Assembly (NCBI RefSeq): GCF_000974445.1
Contig: NZ_BBOJ01000011.1
Span: forward strand, 124,001-188,000
Origin: Lentzea aerocolonigenes
GTDB taxonomy: Bacteria; Actinomycetota; Actinomycetes; Mycobacteriales; Pseudonocardiaceae
Direction: 5' to 3'
DNA length: 64,000 nt
The position numbers were made by a program, and so were the translations under genes. The notes under the pieces are model-generated. The model was given only the letters and a program-made list of their open reading frames with translations. It searched no databases and was not told where the DNA came from. Within the stretch, counting starts at the first letter, position 1. Every line of letters begins with the position of its first letter. Positions 42,501 through 49,187 of this stretch are shown one piece after another.

Positions 42501-43202
42501 ACGGCGCCGGCCACGACCCGACCCGGCAAGTTCAGCGTGTCCGCCCAGGCGGAGTTCACCTCGGTCAACGGCCGCGGCAACTCGAGCGACTCGGCGGTCC
42601 TGATCCTGCCGCACCCGCCGTACCCGTCGCTGGCGGCGGCGTTCGACAACGTGGCCATCACCGACGACGCCAACCCCGCACCCGGCAACATCGACGGCGG
42701 TGGGGCGAGCTTCTCCGCGCAGGCACTGGCGAACGCCACGCCCAGCCTGACGCCCGGCGCCACGTTCGTCCACAACGGACTGAAGTTCACCTGGCCCAGT
42801 TCGGCGCCCGGCACCGAGGACAACGTGGTGGCCGGTGGTCCGGCAGGAGGGCAGATCATCGAGATCTCCGGCTCCGGCACGACGCTGGGCCTGATCGGGA
42901 CCGGTGACTACGGCAACCCGTCGGGCACCGCGACGGTGACCTACACCGACGGCACCACCGAGTCCCACACCGTCTCGTTCGCCGACTGGTGGGCCAACGC
43001 GGCGACCGGCGGCGACATCCTCACCACCGTGCCGTACATCAACACCAGCACCGGCAGGCAGAACCAGCGGGTGAGCCTCTACTACGCCCCGATTCCGCTG
43101 CAGGCCGGCAAAACGGTGCGGTACCTGACGTTGCCGGACATCAGCAACGGCGCGAACAAGGGTGCGGCCGCCATGCACATCTTCAGCGTCGCCATCGGCT
43201 GA
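39567..43202 (+). CDS. secreted GH3 beta-glycosidase (xylosidase/glucosidase type)
   Basis: 1211 residues from the ATG at 39567, with GGAGG five bases upstream. A signal peptide ends near residue 30 (PAQA). The GH3 N-terminal barrel contains KHFALNDVENDRHADSS and the nucleophile Asp303 in GYSTSDCGAVGD, followed by the GH3 C-terminal domain and a fibronectin-type domain (VTVHADVTNTGSVPGATVAQVYA). Beyond them lie a Big2-like domain (KVATVSRTGEVTAVAPGAATISVTVDG), a NEW3/NPCBM-associated domain and a C-terminal beta-sandwich. It should release monosaccharides from xylan or glucan oligomers outside the cell. It probably forms a unit with the CBM2 protein 19 bp downstream. Confidence 0.92.
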   Translation: MFSNGRRRGWAGVAAILVAALVVPAVPAQAASERPVYLDTRHSFAERAADLVSRMTLSEKVLQLRTNSAPAIPRLGVQQYTYWSEGQHGLNLLGANTNDGGVGGGVRATSFPTNFASSMSWDPELMYQATTAISDEARGVLDKSLWGVAQNNIGPDKANYGSLTYWAPTVNMDRDPRWGRNDEAFGEDPLLVARMAGAFVNGYQGQSRTGTPLSRYLKVASTAKHFALNDVENDRHADSSDTTDANIRDYYTAQFRSLIEDARVSGLMTSYNAVNGTPAPADTYLTNALAQRTYGFNGYSTSDCGAVGDVYAPGSHNWAPPGWTTATVNGTAIWTNTATGAKVSGAAGGQAYALRAGTQLNCTGAEATVANIQEAINAGVLSEAVIDDALVHVFTTRMRTGEFDPPGSVPYTKITKDEVEHPSHQALAAKIAANSLVLLKNEAVPGTRTKLLPADPAKLNNVVVVGDLAGVVTLGGYSGDPSVKVSPVQGITSAVKAANPGATVTFDACGTSTTATTPANCSAQTLAAISTADLVIVFVGTDQNLATEGKDRVTIAMPSAYRSLIDQVGAVGNHRMALAIQANGPVTVEDVRGSFPAIAFSGYNGQSQGTALADVLLGKQNPSGRLNFTWYKDDAQLPNMKNYGLTPSQTGGLGRTYQYFTGTPSFPFGFGGSYTTFAYSHVTTNARTATADGRVTVHADVTNTGSVPGATVAQVYAATPFTVPGVELPRKRLAGFQKTAVLKPGQTQHVAIQVRISDLAFWDQQRQKQTVYNGQYVFGVGADAEHVVTSRPVTVKGTIKPHVRYVTVQPGQVVFAPGQSIDLTGKNPWIADTTGRPGEHVIADRIVEAVNNDESFADLTKARVTYRSSDQKVATVSRTGEVTAVAPGAATISVTVDGVTGTTPVVVKQPFTLTAPTRVSPGTAFTATTTLPNPANARPLSDVVMTLTVPSGWTAQATTPTRFPTVASGETVRTTWQVTAPATTRPGKFSVSAQAEFTSVNGRGNSSDSAVLILPHPPYPSLAAAFDNVAITDDANPAPGNIDGGGASFSAQALANATPSLTPGATFVHNGLKFTWPSSAPGTEDNVVAGGPAGGQIIEISGSGTTLGLIGTGDYGNPSGTATVTYTDGTTESHTVSFADWWANAATGGDILTTVPYINTSTGRQNQRVSLYYAPIPLQAGKTVRYLTLPDISNGANKGAAAMHIFSVAIG

Positions 43203-43221
43203 CCAGGACAGGAGAACACAC

Positions 43222-44385
43222 ATGCGCCGGAGCACGAGCGGTGTCTTGATCACGACAGCGGTGGCGGCCGCGATGGCGGCGGTGATCGTCGCGAGTCCCG
43301 TGTCCGGGCAGGCGGCGGACGCGCCCGCCTGCGCGGTCGGCTACCAGGTCGACCAGTGGAGCAACGGTTTCGTGGCCCAGGTGAAGGTGACGAACAACGC
43401 CGCGCCCGTCACCGGCTGGACGCTGACCTGGACCTTCGCCGGCGACCAGCGCGTCACCTCCGGGTGGAGCGCGGACGTCACGCAGTCGGGCAAGGTCGTG
43501 ACCGCGAAGAACCAGGCGCACAACGGCGGCATCGCCACCGGCGCCTCCGTCCAGTTCGGATTCCAGGCGACCTTCCAGGGCGCCAACGAAACGCCGACCG
43601 ATTTCGCACTGAACGGCGTGCGGTGCAATGACACCAATCCACCGACAACCACAACCACCACACCACCGACAACAACAACGACGACACCACAACTCCCGCC
43701 ACCGGGTTGTCCGAGCGGCGCGTTCTGCGACGGCTTCGAGAACCAGACCGGGACGACCCCGGCCGGGGACTGGTCGCTGAACTACCCGAACTGCCAGGGC
43801 ACCGGCACCGCGACCGTCGACAGCGCCACGGCGCGCAGCGGCACGAAGTCGATCCGGGTCAACGGCAAGGCCGGCTACTGCAACCACGTGTTCATCACGA
43901 CCTCCCGGGGTACCGGAGGATCCGCGCTGTACACGCGGTTCTACGTCCGGCACACCACCGCGCTGCCGGAGGCGCACGTGACGTTCCTGGCCATGAAGGA
44001 CACCGCTGACGGAGGCAAGGACCTGCGGATGGGCGGCCAGAACCGCGCCCTGCAGTGGAACCGCGAGTCCGACGACGCCACGCTGCCGGAGCAGAGCCCC
44101 GCCGGGGTCGCCCAGAGCACCCCGCTGGCGGTGAACCAGTGGACCTGCGTGGAGTTCGGGATCACCGGCTCGGAACTGCGGACCTGGGTCAACGGCACCG
44201 AGGTGCCGGGTCTGCGGGCGGACGGGGTGTCCACACCGGACGTGGACGCGCAGTGGCTGCGTCGTGCGGGGTGGCGGCCTGCCCTGACGAACTTCCGGCT
44301 CGGCTGGGAGAGTTACGGCAACGGTGACGACACGCTGTGGTTCGACGACGTCGTGCTGGCGTCGTCGCGGATCGGCTGCTCCTGA
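43222..44385 (+). CDS. secreted CBM2 protein with Cip1-like domain
   Basis: 387 residues from the ATG at 43222 (ACAGGAGAA upstream). Signal peptide about 1-31. Residues 35-136 are a CBM2 cellulose-binding module (CAVGYQVDQWSNGFVAQVKV, TGWTLTWTF). A Pro-Thr linker follows at 138-162. Residues 163-387 (CPSGAFCDGFEN ... LYTRFYVRHT ... LTNFRLGWESYGNGDDTLWFDDVVLA) resemble Cip1, a cellulose-induced beta-jelly-roll protein of Trichoderma reesei with a fold like glucuronan lyase. The enzymatic role of Cip1-like domains is unsettled. It follows the GH3 gene and ends inside a strong terminator. Confidence 0.82.
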   Translation: MRRSTSGVLITTAVAAAMAAVIVASPVSGQAADAPACAVGYQVDQWSNGFVAQVKVTNNAAPVTGWTLTWTFAGDQRVTSGWSADVTQSGKVVTAKNQAHNGGIATGASVQFGFQATFQGANETPTDFALNGVRCNDTNPPTTTTTTPPTTTTTTPQLPPPGCPSGAFCDGFENQTGTTPAGDWSLNYPNCQGTGTATVDSATARSGTKSIRVNGKAGYCNHVFITTSRGTGGSALYTRFYVRHTTALPEAHVTFLAMKDTADGGKDLRMGGQNRALQWNRESDDATLPEQSPAGVAQSTPLAVNQWTCVEFGITGSELRTWVNGTEVPGLRADGVSTPDVDAQWLRRAGWRPALTNFRLGWESYGNGDDTLWFDDVVLASSRIGCS

Positions 44386-44442
44386 GCAACGGCCGGCACG
44401 GTCGGGCAGGCGGGTTTCCGACCGTGCCGGCCGCTGTTGCTC
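44384..44442. terminator. bidirectional hairpin terminator
   Basis: CGGCCGGCACGGTCGG (44390-44405) pairs perfectly with 44418-44433 around a 12-base loop; outer GAGCAA/TTGCTC arms extend the stem. It lies between the convergent CBM2 and GH12 genes and overlaps the CBM2 stop codon. No T-tract follows, as is common in actinomycetes. Confidence 0.75.
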
Positions 44443-44448
44443 ACGCGG

Positions 44449-45195
44449 TCAGCTCACCGAGGCCGAGAAGTTGTTCACGGCCAGGCCGACGCCGCCGTTC
44501 CACGGCTCGAACCCGGCCTGGATGCTGGTGAGGTACCAGGAGTTGGTGATCGCCCCGCGGGCGCGCACGTCGTTGACGAAGTCGAGCACGTTGAACGACC
44601 ACGAGTTGATCGTCGACGACGCGACGTAGGAGATGACGTTGTTGGATCCGTTGCTGCCGCGCCACACCTGCCACGAACGGCCGGCGATGTTGGTGTTGCC
44701 GACCGCGCTGCCGATGGGCTGGATCGGTCCCTGGCGGTTGAACCAGATCATGATCTCCATCTGGTTGACGCCGTTGGTCTTCGGCGTGGGGTCGAGCCAG
44801 ATGTCGTACGAGGCGTTGTAGGTGCCGCCCGCGTACTGGTAGGAGATCGAGGACGAGGCGTTGCGGATCTGGCTGACCTGCTTCGGCAGGGTCGAGCCGG
44901 GGGAGCAGTTGGTGTAGTGGCAACCGAGGAAGACCGACGGGTACGACACCGGGGCGCCGTTGGTCGGGCTGGAACCCTGTTGCGTGGCGATCCGGAAGCC
45001 GGTCGACGTGACGTTGATGCACTGCTGGGCCGAGGTGCCCCACCGGTTGTTCTGGACCACGTAACGGCCCTGGATGGTGGTCGACCCGTACTGGTCGCAG
45101 ATGGTCGTGTCGGCCTGTGCCGAACCGGAGGTCGCGACGAAGATGCTCGCGACCAACGCGCCCGCAGCAGTGAGGGCACGGATGTTCCTTCGCAT
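44449..45195 (-). CDS. secreted GH12 endoglucanase
   Basis: 248 residues from the ATG at 45195, preceded by GAGAGGAG. Signal peptide about 1-28 (SAQA). The GH12 jelly-roll shows the two catalytic glutamates: nucleophile E147 in NQMEIMIW and acid/base E230 in QAGFEPWNGG. Family segments VSYPSVFLGCHY and NASYDIWLDP are intact. It lacks a carbohydrate-binding module. The enzyme should cut beta-1,4-glucan chains outside the cell. A perfect CebR box lies 21 bp upstream of the start, so cello-oligosaccharides probably induce it. Confidence 0.94.
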   Translation of the reverse strand: MRRNIRALTAAGALVASIFVATSGSAQADTTICDQYGSTTIQGRYVVQNNRWGTSAQQCINVTSTGFRIATQQGSSPTNGAPVSYPSVFLGCHYTNCSPGSTLPKQVSQIRNASSSISYQYAGGTYNASYDIWLDPTPKTNGVNQMEIMIWFNRQGPIQPIGSAVGNTNIAGRSWQVWRGSNGSNNVISYVASSTINSWSFNVLDFVNDVRARGAITNSWYLTSIQAGFEPWNGGVGLAVNNFSASVS

Positions 45196-45216
45196 CAAAA
45201 CTCCTCTCGCAGGTTC

Positions 45217-45230
45217 TGGGAGCGCTCCCA
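45217..45230. promoter_or_regulatory. CebR-type operator, perfect
   Basis: TGGGAGCGCTCCCA is the exact 14-bp palindrome recognised by CebR, the LacI-family cello-oligosaccharide repressor of Streptomyces. It lies just upstream of the GH12 gene. No cebR gene is in the window, so the repressor must be elsewhere in the genome. Confidence 0.88.
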
Positions 45231-45313
45231 CAATACCGGGACGTCAACACCTCCGGCTCGCTGAGAGGAACGCGGTGCGGGAGGTCCGCCCGGCCGACCT
45301 CTACGGTTGTGCG

Positions 45314-45949
45314 GTGGCCGACACCCGACAGCGCCTGATCGACGGCGCGATCGACACGATCCGCGCGCACGGTCTGACCGGCGCCACCGCGCGGGGCATC
45401 GCGGCCACCGCCGGGGTGAACCAGGCGCTGGTCTTCTACCACTTCGGCAGTGTCAACGAACTGCTCAAGGCCGCCTGCCTCGCCGCGACGCGGGCCAGGG
45501 CCGAGCCGTTCGCCGAACGTCTCGACGAGATCACCGACCTGCGGCAGCTCCTCGCACTCGGCCGCACCCTGCACGCCGAGGAACGCGACCGGGGCAACGT
45601 CATGGTGCTCGCCCAGCTGCTGGCCGGCGCGCAGACCGACCCCGACCTCGCCGAGGCCACCTCGGCGTCCCTGCAGCTGTGGATCACTCCGATCGAGCGG
45701 ACCCTGACCAGGTTGCTGGCCGCTTCCCCGGTGGCCGAGCTGATCGACACGGCGGGGCTCGCCCGTGCGGTGAGCGCGGGATTCATCGGACTGGAGCTGT
45801 ACGAGGGCGTCGACGCCGACGGCGCGAAGGCGGCCCTGGACGCACTCGACCGCCTGGGCGTCCTGATCGAGGTGGTGGACGACCTCGGTCCGGTCGCGGT
45901 TCGCGCACTGCGCGGCAAACTCCGCAGGACGGCGAAGAACCTCCGGTAG
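45314..45949 (+). CDS. TetR-family regulator
   Basis: 211 residues from the GTG at 45314; upstream open frame lacks family similarity. HTH: RLIDGAIDTIRAHGLTGATARGIAATAGVNQALVFYHFGSVNELLKAA (about 7-54). The C-terminal domain is helical and Leu/Ala rich. It is followed after 72 bp by an SRPBCC gene in the same direction, with two operator palindromes in the gap, so it probably represses the downstream genes. Confidence 0.92.
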   Translation: MADTRQRLIDGAIDTIRAHGLTGATARGIAATAGVNQALVFYHFGSVNELLKAACLAATRARAEPFAERLDEITDLRQLLALGRTLHAEERDRGNVMVLAQLLAGAQTDPDLAEATSASLQLWITPIERTLTRLLAASPVAELIDTAGLARAVSAGFIGLELYEGVDADGAKAALDALDRLGVLIEVVDDLGPVAVRALRGKLRRTAKNLR

Positions 45950-45955
45950 TGCCTG

Positions 45956-45973
45956 TTTGAGCATCTGCTCAAA
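45956..45973. promoter_or_regulatory. TetR operator, imperfect copy
   Basis: TTTGAGCA-TC-TGCTCAAA is an inverted repeat whose 8-bp arms match perfectly. It shares TTTGAGC/GCTCAAA with the perfect palindrome 34 bp further on, so the two look like paired binding sites of one TetR regulator. Confidence 0.7.
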
Positions 45974-45988
45974 TCTGGCTACTCTCGT

Positions 45989-46008
45989 GTTTGAGCGATC
46001 GCTCAAAC
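45989..46008. promoter_or_regulatory. TetR operator, perfect 20-bp palindrome
   Basis: GTTTGAGCGATCGCTCAAAC is a perfect 20-bp palindrome 13 bp before the SRPBCC start at 46022, next to the TetR gene. Repressor bound here would block transcription or initiation of the two downstream genes. Confidence 0.85.
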
Positions 46009-46021
46009 GTGAGGGGGTCAC

Positions 46022-46732
46022 ATGGCGCGGCGGCGTGCGCTCTACGTGGAGGCGGTGATCCGGGCCGATCTCGACGAACTGTGGCGGCGGACGCAGGACC
46101 CGCACCTGCACCAGCGGTGGGACCTCAGGTTCGGCAGGATCGACTACTTGCCGAAGGCGGAACCCGCTGCGCCACAGCGGTTCCGGTACTCCGTCCGCGT
46201 CCTGCCCGGACTGACGGTGGACGGGACCGGCGTCAGCGTCGGTGAGCGCACGAAACCCGACGGCTCGCGGACGTCCGCGCTGCGGTTCGCCTCGGCGCAC
46301 CCGTTGTCGTTGATCCGCTCCGGAGCGGGCTACTGGCGGTACGTGCCGACCAGCGCGGGGATCCGGTTCCTCACCGGGTACGACTACCAGCCCGGCTGGG
46401 GCCGGCTGGGCGCGCTGGCCGACCGGCCGTTCCGGCTGCTGCTGGGGTGGGCCACGGCCTGGTCGTTCGACCGGCTTCGACTGTGGCTCGAACGCGGCGT
46501 GCCGCCGGAGGCGTCGCTTCGGCGGGCGCTGCTGGACGCCGGAGCCAGAGTCGCCGTCTGCGTCGTCGCCTGGTGGGCCGCGCCGGTCGTGCTCGCCGCG
46601 GTCATCACTCTCGGCGTCCTGCTCGTTCCGCCGTCGCCGTCGACCCCGGCTGCCAGGAGGTGCCGGCGGTTACCTCCTGACCGCCGTTCGTCGGTGGCGC
46701 CGTCCACCCTGTCCACTTTGGAGCATCCGTGA
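46022..46732 (+). CDS. SRPBCC-family protein with C-terminal membrane segment
   Basis: 236 residues, ATG with GAGGGGG upstream. Residues about 5-160 resemble an SRPBCC/START-like fold (ALYVEAVIRADLDELWRRTQDPHLHQRWDLRF, PGWGRLGALADRPFRLLLGWATAWSFDRLRLW). A hydrophobic helix at about 177-202 (VAVCVVAWWAAPVVLAAVITLGVLLV) would anchor it, and a Pro/Arg-rich tail follows. It is preceded by TetR operators and overlaps the DUF4166 gene by four bases (GTGA), so the two proteins are made together. Confidence 0.8.
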   Translation: MARRRALYVEAVIRADLDELWRRTQDPHLHQRWDLRFGRIDYLPKAEPAAPQRFRYSVRVLPGLTVDGTGVSVGERTKPDGSRTSALRFASAHPLSLIRSGAGYWRYVPTSAGIRFLTGYDYQPGWGRLGALADRPFRLLLGWATAWSFDRLRLWLERGVPPEASLRRALLDAGARVAVCVVAWWAAPVVLAAVITLGVLLVPPSPSTPAARRCRRLPPDRRSSVAPSTLSTLEHP

Positions 46733-47400
46733 CGTCGATCTTCCAGCGCGCCCTCGGCGACGACTTCGACCGCCTGCACCCGCAACTGCGACGCCGGTTC
46801 GGCTTCGCCACCGACGACGGCGTCGCCTGCGTCGGCACCGGCACGATGGACCGGGTGTGGCACGGCCGCGGTTTCACCCGGCCGTTCCTCTGGCTCGGTG
46901 CCCAGCGCCACATCCTCGTTCCCGGTCGTGGCAACGACATCCCGTTCACCATCGAGAACTTCCCCTACCGCGACTCGCTCGGCAGGGAGACGGTGACCTT
47001 CGCCCGCACCTTCACCTTCGACCGGCCCCGGCGCTGGGACGCCACCATGATCTACAGCCCTGAACGGGGCTGCGTCGTGGACTACCTGGGCACGCACCAG
47101 CACGTCTCCGTCGACCTGCACCTGTCCGTGGACGAACGCGGCGGACTCGTGATCCGCAGCGGCGAGCAGCGTTTCCACGAAGGTCCGCTCCACTTCCGGA
47201 TCCCCAGCCTCGTGACCGGCACCGCCGAGGTCCGTGAGTCCTACGACGACGACCTGGGCCGGTTCCGCATCAACGTCGAGGTCGTCAACCACCGGTTCGG
47301 ACCGCTCTTCGGCTATCACGGCACCTTCACGTGTTCCTTCCCCGAGGGGGAACTCGTGCCGGACGCCGTCAAGCCGGTCAGGGAGCAGGCGAGGGTCTGA
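46729..47400 (+). CDS. DUF4166 domain protein
   Basis: 223 residues from a GTG inside the SRPBCC stop. The DUF4166 pattern is clear: FQRALGDDFDRLHPQLRRRFG, GTGTMDRVWHG, IPFTIENFPYRDSLGRETVTFARTF and the C-terminal NHRFGPLFGYHGTFTCSF. The domain has no established function and often sits in DoxX- or SDR-linked proteins. No membrane segment is present. It probably works with the SRPBCC protein under TetR control. Its 3' end overlaps the convergent sigma-factor gene by 23 bp. Confidence 0.87.
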   Translation: MTSIFQRALGDDFDRLHPQLRRRFGFATDDGVACVGTGTMDRVWHGRGFTRPFLWLGAQRHILVPGRGNDIPFTIENFPYRDSLGRETVTFARTFTFDRPRRWDATMIYSPERGCVVDYLGTHQHVSVDLHLSVDERGGLVIRSGEQRFHEGPLHFRIPSLVTGTAEVRESYDDDLGRFRINVEVVNHRFGPLFGYHGTFTCSFPEGELVPDAVKPVREQARV

Positions 47401-48622
47401 CGTCGCGCATCCTGGCGTTGAGATAGCGCTGCTCGGGCTGGCTCGTCGTGAGCCGGGCGGCCTGGCGGTAGCCGTCGACGGCACCTGCCACGTCGCCTGC
47501 CATCTCCAGCAGGTGGGCGTGCACGGCGTGGGTGCGGTGGTGCCGCCGCATCGCCGGATCGTCGAGCAACGGCTGGAGGACGGCCAAACCGGCCTGGGGA
47601 CCGAGCGCCATCCCGACCGCGACCGCCCGGTTGAGCGTGACGACCGGGCTGGGCGCGACCCGGTCGAGCATGGCGTACAGCAGACAGATCTGTTGCCAGT
47701 CGGTGCTTTCCCACGTGGTGGCTTCCGCGTGCACGGCGGCGATCGCGGCCTGGAGCTGGAACCTGCCGACGTGCCCGCGGGGCAGCACCCGCTCCAGGAT
47801 GCGCACGCCCTCCGCGATCCGCTCGTGGTCCCACCGCGAACGGTCCTGTTCGGCCAGAGGCACCAGGTCGCTGCCGTCGGTGCGTGCGGCCGCGCGGGCG
47901 TGCGTGAGCAGCATCAGAGCCAACGCACCCGCCACCTCGTCGTGGTCGGGGATCGCCGCGTGCAGCTGCCTGGTGAGCCGAACGGCTTCCTCGGCCAGGT
48001 CGGAGTCGACCACCGCGTCGCCGGTGGAACGGGTGTGCCCCTCGGTGAACAGGAGGTGGCACACGTCGAGCACCGCGGCGATGCGGGACGGCAGCTCGGC
48101 CTCGGTCGGCAGCCCGAACACCGCACCCGCCGCCCGCAGGGTCGACCGCGCCCTGGTCAGGCGCTGCGTCATCGTGCGTTCCGGCACGAGGTACGCGGCG
48201 GCGATCTGGGCCGTGCTCAGGCCCGCGACGGCGTGCAGGGTCAGGGCGACCTGGGAGGAGCGGCTCAAACTCGGGTGGCAGCACAGGAGCAGCAACCGCA
48301 ACGTGTCGTCGCCGTCGTGCCCGTTGTCGGCCGGGGGAGCGAGGTGGGCGTCGCCGGGCTGGGCCGCGGCCACGGCTTCCTCACGCCCAGCCCGAGCGCT
48401 GTCGGCGCGGAACCGGTCGATCAGGCGCCGCGACGCGACCCGGATGAGCCAGCCGCGCGGGTTGTCGGGCACGCCGTCGGAGTCCCACTGCCGTGCCGCC
48501 GCTTCGGCCGCCTCCTGCGCGGCGTCCTCGCAGTCGCCGAGGTCGCCGTAGCGGCGCAGCAGGGCGGCGAGGACGTGCGGCGACTCGCGCCGCCACACGT
48601 CCTCGACCACCCGCGGGTCCAT
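47378..48622 (-). CDS. ECF42-type sigma factor with C-terminal helical domain
   Basis: 414 residues from the ATG at 48622. Residues about 10-165 carry sigma regions 2 and 4 (YGDLGDCEDAAQEAAEAAARQW, GWLIRVASRRLIDRFR, AGLSTAQIAAAYLVPERTMTQRLTRARSTL). The remaining about 240 residues are a helical TPR-like extension typical of ECF42 (LLFTEGHTRSTGD, LLYAMLDRVAPSPVVTLNRAVAVGMALGP). ECF42 genes are known to sit with DGPF (YCII-like) genes, as here: the start shares one base with the YCII stop (TGATG). The C-terminal extension is thought to replace an anti-sigma factor. Confidence 0.92.
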   Translation of the reverse strand: MDPRVVEDVWRRESPHVLAALLRRYGDLGDCEDAAQEAAEAAARQWDSDGVPDNPRGWLIRVASRRLIDRFRADSARAGREEAVAAAQPGDAHLAPPADNGHDGDDTLRLLLLCCHPSLSRSSQVALTLHAVAGLSTAQIAAAYLVPERTMTQRLTRARSTLRAAGAVFGLPTEAELPSRIAAVLDVCHLLFTEGHTRSTGDAVVDSDLAEEAVRLTRQLHAAIPDHDEVAGALALMLLTHARAAARTDGSDLVPLAEQDRSRWDHERIAEGVRILERVLPRGHVGRFQLQAAIAAVHAEATTWESTDWQQICLLYAMLDRVAPSPVVTLNRAVAVGMALGPQAGLAVLQPLLDDPAMRRHHRTHAVHAHLLEMAGDVAGAVDGYRQAARLTTSQPEQRYLNARMRDVRPSPAP

Positions 48623-49014
48623 CAGGCGTCCCCGCCGGGCCACATGGTCGGCCGCAGCTCGACCGTCTCGCCAGGACCGGAGAAGCGGGCCACGATCTCC
48701 TCCGCGCGGGCGTGGCTGTCCACGTCGATCAGGAAGAAACCGGCCAGGTGCTCCTTGGCCTCCGAGTACGGCCCGTCGGTGACCAGCGGCTTCCCGTCCG
48801 CCCACCGGTAGAGCCGCGACGACTCGGGCGCCGCCAGCGCCTCGCCGCCGATCAGCTCGCCCTTCTCGTGCAGCTCACCGAGCATCTTCTCGAACTCGGA
48901 GTTCAGCCGGTCCCGCTCCGCCTGCGGCATGTCCTGGTAGTGGGGCAGGTACTCGGGCGTCGGGTGCCCCCACGGCTGCGGGTTGGAGTGGATCAGGATC
49001 ACGTACTTCACCAT
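48622..49014 (-). CDS. YCII/DGPF-domain protein, ECF42 partner
   Basis: 130 residues. The YCII-related fold shows KYVILIHSNPQPWG at the start and the diagnostic TDGPYSEAKEHLAGFFLIDV (DGPF-like motif, here DGPY). RPTMWPGG ends the chain. GAGGAGCC precedes the ATG. Proteins of this group accompany ECF42 sigma factors across actinobacteria; they may be the sigma target or part of the signal path. Translation is coupled to the sigma factor by a one-base overlap. Confidence 0.9.
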   Translation of the reverse strand: MVKYVILIHSNPQPWGHPTPEYLPHYQDMPQAERDRLNSEFEKMLGELHEKGELIGGEALAAPESSRLYRWADGKPLVTDGPYSEAKEHLAGFFLIDVDSHARAEEIVARFSGPGETVELRPTMWPGGDA

Positions 49015-49187
49015 CGGCTCCTCGGCCTCGTGGATGCGTCCGGACGACCATCCTCGCGGGAGACGTCGGTGCCGCGCTCGTCACGTCTACATCCTCCGGC
49101 ACATTTTTTCGTCGCGTCCTGATCGGACGCGGGCTTCAGGGGCACGCCGCTACGACGTGCGCCCGAAGCCGAGTTCGCCGAGGTCCG

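Noticed and set aside
49113..49131. Inverted repeat CGCGTCC-TGATC-GGACGCG in the gap between YCII and dehydratase genes
   Set aside because: It follows a T-tract on the plus strand, the wrong side for a terminator of the minus-strand genes, and has no clear target as an operator. I did not list it as a feature.
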